From Planctomycetota bacterium (GTDB taxonomy: Bacteria > Planctomycetota > Phycisphaerae > Phycisphaerales > UBA1924): a stretch of 64,000 bases of DNA. Positions 37,818 to 44,481 of the stretch are shown one piece after another. Both the position numbers and the translations under genes were made by a program. Under the pieces are notes generated by a model, which worked only from the letters and a program-made list of their open reading frames with translations, searched no databases and had not been told where the DNA came from. Location of the stretch: positions 186,001 through 250,000 of the forward strand of contig JAFIFX010000003.1 of the NCBI GenBank assembly GCA_020831805.1, given 5' to 3'. Position 1 is the stretch's first letter. Each line of letters opens with the position of its first letter.

Positions 37818-38845
37818 GGGCGTCCCTCGCGGATCCGGACATACCGCCCGCCGGACTGGCTCGCCAGCGTCCGCATCATGTTCTCGGCCCGCCGGAGCGC
37901 GTCGCTGCCGCCGAGATCGCCGACCAAGATGCAGTGGATGGGAATGCGTCTGCCGCTGTTCAGCCGGCGGACATTCGCCAGGAACGCGTCCGCCCCCGCA
38001 ACCTCGCCATCGGACATGAAGTAGATCGCGTCCGCCTTGGGATCCAGCCGGAAGACCGTTTCAAAGGCCGACATCGGCAGCGTGCCCCCGCTTGGGTGCG
38101 TGCCGTAGAGCGTATCGGCTGCCAGCCGCCTGTTCATCGGGGTCGATTTGGTCCAGGCATCGACGCCGAACAACGAATACGAACCCGAGGAAAACAACTG
38201 GACATGGAACTCGGCGTCCGGGTCCAGCGAGCGGATCGAACGCAGCAGTTCGTCGCGGGTGTGCTCCCACCGGGTCCGGCCCCCGCCGACCAGCACATTC
38301 ATCGATCCGGAGATGTCCACGATGTAGGCGAACCGGCGCCCCCTCGCTTCGAGACCGAAGAAGCTGCCTCCCTCGCCCGACCCCGCCCCCGCCGAGCCGG
38401 TCTCCGCGTCCAGGGCGCTGATCCCGCCGCCGCCCGGATCGAGGGACGGCGCGATCGACTCGGAGAGGTCGTCGACCGACCGCTCCATCGCGGTCTCGGC
38501 CAGCAGGTCCGAGACGACCAGCGATTCGGCCGGGCTGGTATCCACCGTCTCGCGGGCGGTCTGCAGATAGGGGCGGCTGTCCTCGGCCAGCGCGGACGAG
38601 TCCAGGATGGCGAACTCCACCCCGCCGTCACCCGCGCCGCCGGCATCCCCGGTCTGGAAGCGGATCGAGACGATCGCCGCGAGCAGGACGATCAGCAGGT
38701 GAATGACGAGCGAACCACCCAACCCCGCCAGGGTCGCCCGCTCGAGCCGCCGACGCCCGCGACCCCAGATTCCACCCTCTGCGGTCGAGGCGGCGGCCCC
38801 CGCAGTAAGGTGGGCAGGCGGGATGTTTTGGCTCGGATCCGGCAT
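37814..38845 (-). CDS. VWA-domain protein with TonB-like transmembrane helix
   Basis: 343 residues from ATG 38845, where AGGAG precedes by 4 nt. A basic stretch (29-36) and a single helix (45-62) lie near the start. This helix has Ser45-x3-His49 and Ser60, the spacing of Ser16, His20 and Ser31 in TonB; Leu27 is Ala56. A linker of ~105 residues leads to a VWA domain (172-340) with an intact MIDAS: D177-x-S179-x-S181, Thr255 and Asp279. It heads the operon with ExbB-ExbD-ExbD. I infer a periplasmic VWA domain driven by the proton motor. Confidence 0.82.
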   Translation of the reverse strand: MPDPSQNIPPAHLTAGAAASTAEGGIWGRGRRRLERATLAGLGGSLVIHLLIVLLAAIVSIRFQTGDAGGAGDGGVEFAILDSSALAEDSRPYLQTARETVDTSPAESLVVSDLLAETAMERSVDDLSESIAPSLDPGGGGISALDAETGSAGAGSGEGGSFFGLEARGRRFAYIVDISGSMNVLVGGGRTRWEHTRDELLRSIRSLDPDAEFHVQLFSSGSYSLFGVDAWTKSTPMNRRLAADTLYGTHPSGGTLPMSAFETVFRLDPKADAIYFMSDGEVAGADAFLANVRRLNSGRRIPIHCILVGDLGGSDALRRAENMMRTLASQSGGRYVRIREGRP

Positions 38846-39026
38846 GGCTCTCCTGAAGATCGGCGCGTCCGCGAGCCGGGGTCCACTCGCCACACCCGGT
38901 TCGTCCGCCCGCGGCCCGCGGTTCGGCCCGTTTGTCGATCCCAACCTGCGGACGGGGCGCGTGAATCGGGCTCCACGGAGCCTATCCTCCGCCAATCGTC
39001 CCCCGCCACGCCCGGAGAGATTCCAC

Positions 39027-39800
39027 ATGCCCACCGCCGCCCAGACCAGCTCCGAGCCGCAAGCCGCCCGGCGACCCAAGCCCGAGCGGGTGCTCCTCAA
39101 GCTCTCCGGCGAGGCTTTCTGCAAGCCCGGCGGCTTCGGGATCGACACCGAGGAACTCGCGGTCATCGCCAACGAGGTCAAATCCGCCGCCTCCGCGGGG
39201 GCCCAGGTCGCCGTGGTGGTGGGCGGGGGCAACATCATCCGGGGAGCCGAACTGGCCCGTTCCGGGGACATCCAGCAGGCCACCGCCGACTACATGGGCA
39301 TGCTCGGCACAGTCATGAACGCCGTCGCCCTGCGCGAGAAGCTCATTCAGCTCGGCACCGACGCGCGGGTCCTCAGCGCCCTGGACATCCGCGCCCTGGC
39401 CGAGCCGTTCATCCGCGGCCGGGCCATGCGCCACCTCGAGAAGGGCCGCGTGGTCATCCTCGCCGCGGGCACCGGCAACCCGTTCTTCACGACGGACACC
39501 TGCGCCGCCCTGCGTGCCACGGAACTGCAGTGCGACGTGCTCCTCAAGGCGACGAAGGTCGACGGGGTCTACACCGCGGACCCCAAGAAGGACCCCACCG
39601 CCACCCGCTACGACCGCCTGACCTTCTCCGAGGCCCTGGCCAAGCAGCTCCGGATCATGGACATGACCGCCCTGGCCATGTGCCAAGAGCAGAACATCCC
39701 GGTGCTGGTCTTCGACTTCAAGCAGCCCGGCAGCATCCGCCGGGTGATCGAGGGCGACCCGATCGGCACCCTGGTCACCCGCGACCGCCACGAAGACTGA
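39027..39800 (+). CDS. pyrH: UMP kinase
   Basis: 257-residue hexameric amino-acid-kinase-fold enzyme phosphorylating UMP. It shows RVLLKLSGEAF near residue 21, VVVGGGNIIRG near 63, RHLEKGRVVILAAGTGNPFFTTD near 132 and KVDGVYTADPKKDP near 174. I chose ATG 39027, after a GGAG at 39014; the frame extends upstream to 38703 but that part is antisense to the VWA gene's start. A ~16-residue N-terminal extension (PTAAQTSSEPQ...) precedes the core. frr follows 79 bp later, the common pyrH-frr pairing. Confidence 0.96.
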   Translation: MPTAAQTSSEPQAARRPKPERVLLKLSGEAFCKPGGFGIDTEELAVIANEVKSAASAGAQVAVVVGGGNIIRGAELARSGDIQQATADYMGMLGTVMNAVALREKLIQLGTDARVLSALDIRALAEPFIRGRAMRHLEKGRVVILAAGTGNPFFTTDTCAALRATELQCDVLLKATKVDGVYTADPKKDPTATRYDRLTFSEALAKQLRIMDMTALAMCQEQNIPVLVFDFKQPGSIRRVIEGDPIGTLVTRDRHED

Positions 39801-39879
39801 CCGCCCGATCCGGTGGCCGGCCGGCCCCGGCGCATATCATGGTCCCCGCGCCCGAGGGCGCCCGACGGAGGAACACACC

Positions 39880-40452
39880 ATGAGCACCGATCCGGACACC
39901 ATTCTGCTCGAGGCCGAGGACGCCATGCAGCGGGCCGTTGACTACCTCAACAGCGAACTCCGCGGCCTGCGGGCCGGCCGGGCCAGCACGGCGATGGTCG
40001 AGTATGTCAAGGTCGACTGCTACGGCTCACAGTCCGACCTCAAATCCATGGCCGCCATCTCCGTGCCCGAGCCGACCCAGATTCTCATCAAGCCGTTCGA
40101 TCCGAGCACCCTCAGCGCGATCAAGCAGGGCATCGAACAGGCCCAGCTGGGCGTGAATCCCATGGTCGAGGACAAGGCCATCCGCATCATGCTGCCCATG
40201 ATGTCCGCCGAGCGTCGCGAGCAGCTCGTCGCCCAGGCCAAGAAGGCCGGCGAGGAGCAGAAGGTCGTAATGCGCAACGCCCGCCGCGACGCCAACAAGG
40301 CCGCCGATGCCCTGAGCAAGTCGACAACCAACCCCGTGTCCGAAGACGATGTCAAACAGCTCCACCAGGAGATCCAGGAGCTGTTGAAGAAGTACGAGGC
40401 CAAGATCGACGACTCGGTCGCCAAGAAGTCCGCCGAGATCCGCGAGATCTGA
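39880..40452 (+). CDS. frr: Ribosome recycling factor
   Basis: 190-residue protein that, with EF-G, splits post-termination ribosomes. Conserved parts are LRGLRAGRAST near residue 27, VPEPTQILIKPFDPS near 67, and EERREQLVAQAKKAGE-type sequence near 110. The ATG is preceded by GGAGG. It is followed 32 bp later by a strong intrinsic terminator. Length matches the family (185-190). Confidence 0.97.
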   Translation: MSTDPDTILLEAEDAMQRAVDYLNSELRGLRAGRASTAMVEYVKVDCYGSQSDLKSMAAISVPEPTQILIKPFDPSTLSAIKQGIEQAQLGVNPMVEDKAIRIMLPMMSAERREQLVAQAKKAGEEQKVVMRNARRDANKAADALSKSTTNPVSEDDVKQLHQEIQELLKKYEAKIDDSVAKKSAEIREI

Positions 40453-40483
40453 GTCCCGCCAAACGCACCGACAAACACAGACG

Positions 40484-40520
40484 AAAAAGACGCCCGGCGA
40501 AAGCCGGGCGTCTTCTTGTA
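40484..40520. terminator. Bidirectional intrinsic terminator between frr and sppA
   Basis: A 10-bp perfect stem, GACGCCCGGC (40489-40498) and GCCGGGCGTC (40503-40512), closes a GAAA tetraloop. It has TTCTTGT on the + side and, on the minus side, a T run (from AAAAA at 40484-40488). It can end both frr (+) and sppA (-). Confidence 0.93.
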
Positions 40521-40543
40521 GATTGGCCGGATGCGTCGTCCGC

Positions 40544-42346
40544 TCAGCGGACGATGATGGTCCGCGGATTGATCAGCAGAACCGGCTCGCGCTGGAGCAG
40601 CATGATGCCGTTGAGCGAGTCCACCACCGAGCGGTAGCGTTCCTCGCCGATCAGGCCGGTCAGCATCTCGCCGAGCGGGCCGAACGGGCTGGAGGACACC
40701 ACGGGAGCCTGCACCGTGCCGCCGAAGAGCCGCTCGAGCATCTCCTCGAAGGTCGGCGGCGGCGGGAAGTGAACCGGATCGAAATCAACAAGCCCGACCT
40801 CGGCGGCCAGGGTGTTGATCGCGTCGTCGAGCCCGCCGACCTCGTCGGCCATCTTCAGCCCCACGGCCTCCGAGCCGACGAACAGGCGGCCCTCGGCCGT
40901 CTTGGACAGGTCGATCCCGGGCCGTCCGGCGACCACGCGGGCCGCGAACAGGTCGTAGGTCTGGCTCATGCGGTCGCGGACGGCGGCCACCTCGGAATCG
41001 TTCCACGCCTCCGATGAGCCGAACAGGCCGGCCATCGGGCCGCGCGACCGTTCGACCACACGGACGCGCGCCTTGTCATAGAGGCCGGCCATCGAGATCT
41101 TCCCGCCGACCACACCGATCGAGCCGACGATCGACGAGGGATTGACATACACCTTGTCGCCCGCGGAGAGCACATAGAAGCCGCCCGAGGCCGCCATCGA
41201 TCCGACGGACACCCACACCGGCTTCTCGGCCTTCAGCCGCTCGATGCCCTGCCACATGACCTCGGACGCGATGGCCGAACCGCCCGGCGAGTCCACGCGG
41301 ACGACCACGCCCTTGATGTTCGGCTCTTTCATGATCCGCTCGATCGCGTTGCGAACCGTGCGCGACCCGACGGTCGCCCCGCCGCCGAACAGCCCACCCG
41401 AGGACGAGTCGCCGTCGACGATCGCGCCGTTGATGTGCAGCACCGCGATTGTCGGGCGATCGACGCGCACCTCGGTGGGCTTGCTGAGCTGACTGAGGAT
41501 CGCGAACGGGTTCGAGAAGTCCGTGCGACGTTCACGCCGGGCGTAGGGATTGTTCACCCAGCGGACACCATCGCCGTAGGCGGTCCGCAGGAAGTCGGGC
41601 AGCGTGGGCAGGTCCACCTCGGCGTCGATCAGGCCGACCTTGATCGCCTCCTCGCCAGACGCCATCCACGCGATCTGCATCGCCTCGTCCAGGCCGGCAT
41701 CGTCGAGCGAACGCCCGGAGATGATCTTCGAACGCATGTTGCCGTACAGCCCGTCGAGCAGGGCGCTGATGTTCTCGTCCCACTCGGGCGAGGGCCCGGT
41801 GCGGGTCATCTGCTCGTTCGCGCCCTTGTAGTCGCCCACCTGGACCAACTGGGCTTCCAGCCCGATCCAGTTGAGCGTGTCGGCCAGGAACATCTCCTCC
41901 ATGTACATCCCGGGGAAGCTGACCATGCCCCCGGTCTGCATGAGGATCTGATCCGCGTAAGACCCCAGCAATAGCGAAGTGGTCCCGTAGCCCTCGGCGA
42001 ACAGATCGACGCGTTTGCCGGCGTCGCGGACGCGCTGGATGGCGGCGCCGATCTCCTCAACCTGGGTGAAACCCAGGGTCGGGTCACGCAGCCGGATGAG
42101 CACGCCCGCGAAGTCATCATCCGCAGCGAGTGTGTCCAGTGTTTCCACCAGTTTGAGAAGGGTCTGCTGCCGGCTCCCCCCGAACAGCGACATCCCGGAG
42201 GAATCCATCTCCGCCGGGGAACCCTTGATCTCTATCACCGCCACCGAAGGGGCCGCGAGCACCGGCGTCGCACCGGCCGACAGGATCGCCCCCGCACCCA
42301 AAGCCAGGAGCCCGCAGAGCCCCCTGCTGTGATCAAATCCGAACAT
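40544..42346 (-). CDS. sppA: Signal peptide peptidase SppA (long type)
   Basis: 600-residue membrane-associated Ser-Lys protease of family S49 with two tandem domains. It has a signal/anchor (residues 8-31, ending VLAAP). The catalytic Lys is 174 in GDYKGANEQM in the N-terminal domain, and the nucleophile Ser387 in SMAASGGFYV in the C-terminal domain, which also has RVDSPGGS near 350. The Lys in domain one and Ser in domain two match the E. coli 67-kDa enzyme. I chose ATG 42346, 10 nt after GGAG. It degrades leftover signal peptides. Confidence 0.93.
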   Translation of the reverse strand: MFGFDHSRGLCGLLALGAGAILSAGATPVLAAPSVAVIEIKGSPAEMDSSGMSLFGGSRQQTLLKLVETLDTLAADDDFAGVLIRLRDPTLGFTQVEEIGAAIQRVRDAGKRVDLFAEGYGTTSLLLGSYADQILMQTGGMVSFPGMYMEEMFLADTLNWIGLEAQLVQVGDYKGANEQMTRTGPSPEWDENISALLDGLYGNMRSKIISGRSLDDAGLDEAMQIAWMASGEEAIKVGLIDAEVDLPTLPDFLRTAYGDGVRWVNNPYARRERRTDFSNPFAILSQLSKPTEVRVDRPTIAVLHINGAIVDGDSSSGGLFGGGATVGSRTVRNAIERIMKEPNIKGVVVRVDSPGGSAIASEVMWQGIERLKAEKPVWVSVGSMAASGGFYVLSAGDKVYVNPSSIVGSIGVVGGKISMAGLYDKARVRVVERSRGPMAGLFGSSEAWNDSEVAAVRDRMSQTYDLFAARVVAGRPGIDLSKTAEGRLFVGSEAVGLKMADEVGGLDDAINTLAAEVGLVDFDPVHFPPPPTFEEMLERLFGGTVQAPVVSSSPFGPLGEMLTGLIGEERYRSVVDSLNGIMLLQREPVLLINPRTIIVR

Positions 42347-42410
42347 AGTTCTGGTCTCCTCCCGCGGAATGCGGAGTCTGACCATTGTACGGGCTCAGCC
42401 CGGTGGGGTT

Positions 42411-43391
42411 TCAGCCCCGCTCCATACCCTGCCTGGCGGCACGCCTGGCCCGCTGATCGTTGTTTTCCAGCACATCGACCAGCCCCACCCCGGGCCGGAC
42501 CACCACCGGCCACAGCCGCAGGGTGTCCAAGACGATGTTGGAAACCCCCACCATCACCAGGATGGACCCGACCGCCAGCAGGACCGTGCCCAGGGTCGAA
42601 ATCAGATCCGCATACCCGTTTCCCAGCGTCGCGGCGACCACATGGAGGAAGTCCCCGCACGCCGCGACGGCGAAACTGGCCAGCACCGCAATCATCGACT
42701 GCCGATCCACCCGGCCGGTCCGCACCACGACCGATCGGACCGCCAGCGACCGGGCGTTCTGATGCAATCCGAGGATCAGGACGGCGATAAAGACAAACAA
42801 CCCCAGCCGGAGCAGCGAACGCTCCAGCTCCAGCGGACCAGGCCGCATGAACGGGGCCCGGTACGACTGATCCAGCCGGGCGTAGATGTGGAAATAGATC
42901 AGACCCAGCGGGATGTATGAGGCGACCCCCGCAGCCGCACGGAGCGCGCCGATTCTCGTCACGGATTCGTGCGGCCGGATCAGCGCCAGCGCCGCCACGC
43001 CCGACGCGATCAGCCCGAGCAGCCCCAGGTATGCCAATCCCAGCGACCACCAGGACACACCGAGCAACTCGCGCATGACCTCGGACCCGCGCATCAACGC
43101 GACGGCCATCACCGCCATCCAGAGCCCAGCCGCCCAGACAATCAGACCGATCCCGACAACCCTCGGGCGCTTGAGGGGCACCAGTTCGTGGGCTTTGGGG
43201 TCAACCACCGCCAGAATCGTCGCCCGCACCGGCACGCCGCACTCCGGGCACGGCTCGCGGATCGACAGCCCCCTGAGGTTGTACCCGCAGCCGATGCACC
43301 ACAGATCACCGGTCAGCTGGCGCGCGATCACCGGCGAGGCTTCCGGCCCCGCTGCGGGATCCTGCGGGTTGACGCTTCGCTCTTCTTTCAT
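42411..43391 (-). CDS. Zinc-ribbon multi-span membrane protein, unknown function
   Basis: 326 residues from ATG 43391. The N-terminal soluble part holds a zinc ribbon, CIGCGYNLRGLSIREPCPEC (about 32-51), a pattern I associate with many planctomycetal membrane proteins. About seven hydrophobic segments follow from residue ~75 to 290. No transport or catalytic motif is seen. The gene lies alone between sppA (same strand, 64 bp) and a divergent MoxR gene. Function not assigned. Confidence 0.62.
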   Translation of the reverse strand: MKEERSVNPQDPAAGPEASPVIARQLTGDLWCIGCGYNLRGLSIREPCPECGVPVRATILAVVDPKAHELVPLKRPRVVGIGLIVWAAGLWMAVMAVALMRGSEVMRELLGVSWWSLGLAYLGLLGLIASGVAALALIRPHESVTRIGALRAAAGVASYIPLGLIYFHIYARLDQSYRAPFMRPGPLELERSLLRLGLFVFIAVLILGLHQNARSLAVRSVVVRTGRVDRQSMIAVLASFAVAACGDFLHVVAATLGNGYADLISTLGTVLLAVGSILVMVGVSNIVLDTLRLWPVVVRPGVGLVDVLENNDQRARRAARQGMERG

Positions 43392-43494
43392 GCACCGACG
43401 CCGGACCGAGACTCCCTGGCGAGGGCCCCCAAGCCTATCACAGGGAACCGCTCTGTGCCCGGTCCGAATGGCATCCCGTGCGATCCCTGGCCGA

Positions 43495-43500
43495 TATACT
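43495..43500 (+). promoter_or_regulatory. Possible -10 element of the MoxR gene
   Basis: TATACT lies 43 bp before the MoxR ATG. A matching -35 hexamer is not evident at 16-18 bp upstream, so the promoter assignment is weak. The rest of the 43392-43543 gap shows nothing else clear. Confidence 0.3.
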
Positions 43501-43543
43501 CCGCCCCAGGCCCGGCCGAGCGACCGAAAACCCACGGGGACGC

Positions 43544-44473
43544 ATGAACGAACCGATCCGCACGCTCCGAGACCAGATCGCCCGGGTCTACCTGGGTGAT
43601 CCCCGTGTGATCGACAAGCTGATCTGCTGCCTGCTGGCCCGGGGCCACGCCCTGCTGGAGGATGTCCCGGGTGTGGGCAAGACCGTGCTCGCCTCGGCCC
43701 TAGCCCGGTCCATCGATTGCCCCTTTAGCCGGGTTCAGCTCACCCCGGACATGCTGCCCGCGGACATCATCGGCGTGACCATCTTCGACCGCGAGGGACG
43801 CGAGCTCCGGTTCCAGAAGGGCCCGCTCTTCACCGGCATCCTGCTCGCCGACGAGATCAACCGGACCACCCCGCGGACCCAGTCCGCCCTGCTCGAGGCC
43901 ATGAGCGACGGCTCGGTCTCGGTCGACGGCATGACCTACCCGCTCCCCAAGCCCTTCATGGTGGTCGCCACCCAGAACCCGCTGGGCTTCGAGGGCACCT
44001 ACCCGCTGCCCGAGAACCAGCTCGACCGGTTCCTGATGCGCATCACGCTGGGCTACCCGGAAGCCGAGGCGGAAGCGCGCCTGCTCGACCTCCGCCCGGC
44101 GGCGACCGTGCTCGATCACCTGCGGGCCACGCTCACCGGCGAGGTGGTCATCGAGATGCAGGCCTCCGTCGACAAGGTCCACCTCTCCGAGGCCGTCCGC
44201 AAGTACATCGTCGAACTCGCCCGTGCCACCCGCGAGTCGGGGGTCTTCACGGTGGGCATCTCGCCCCGCGGCTCGCTGGCCCTGGCCCAGGCCTGCCGCG
44301 CATCGGCGTGGGTCGACGGCCGGGATCATGTTGTCCCGGACGATGTCCTGGCCCTGCTCGGCCCCGTCTGCGCCCACCGGACCGTGCCCGCCGATCCCAG
44401 GGCCCAGTCCGACCACGACCGGGCCGCCGAGCTGCTCGCCGAGGTGACCTCCGAGGTCGCGGCGCCGGTCTGA
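43544..44473 (+). CDS. MoxR-family AAA+ ATPase
   Basis: 309 residues. Walker A is EDVPGVGKT near residue 40, Walker B LLADEINR near 102, with sensor-type ATQNPLGFEGTYPLPENQLDRF near 143 and an arginine-finger region SPRGSLAL near 243. MoxR ATPases are chaperones that usually work with VWA proteins and DUF58 proteins encoded next to them; none follows here (the next gene is convergent, 8 bp away). The VWA gene at 37814-38845 is the nearest candidate partner, but that is speculation. ATG 43544 is chosen. Confidence 0.92.
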   Translation: MNEPIRTLRDQIARVYLGDPRVIDKLICCLLARGHALLEDVPGVGKTVLASALARSIDCPFSRVQLTPDMLPADIIGVTIFDREGRELRFQKGPLFTGILLADEINRTTPRTQSALLEAMSDGSVSVDGMTYPLPKPFMVVATQNPLGFEGTYPLPENQLDRFLMRITLGYPEAEAEARLLDLRPAATVLDHLRATLTGEVVIEMQASVDKVHLSEAVRKYIVELARATRESGVFTVGISPRGSLALAQACRASAWVDGRDHVVPDDVLALLGPVCAHRTVPADPRAQSDHDRAAELLAEVTSEVAAPV

Positions 44474-44481
44474 AGTTCGGT

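Noticed and set aside
38703-39026. Upstream extension of pyrH to 38703
   Set aside because: It overlaps the VWA gene start in antisense and shows no UMP kinase similarity; ATG 39027 has a GGAG site.
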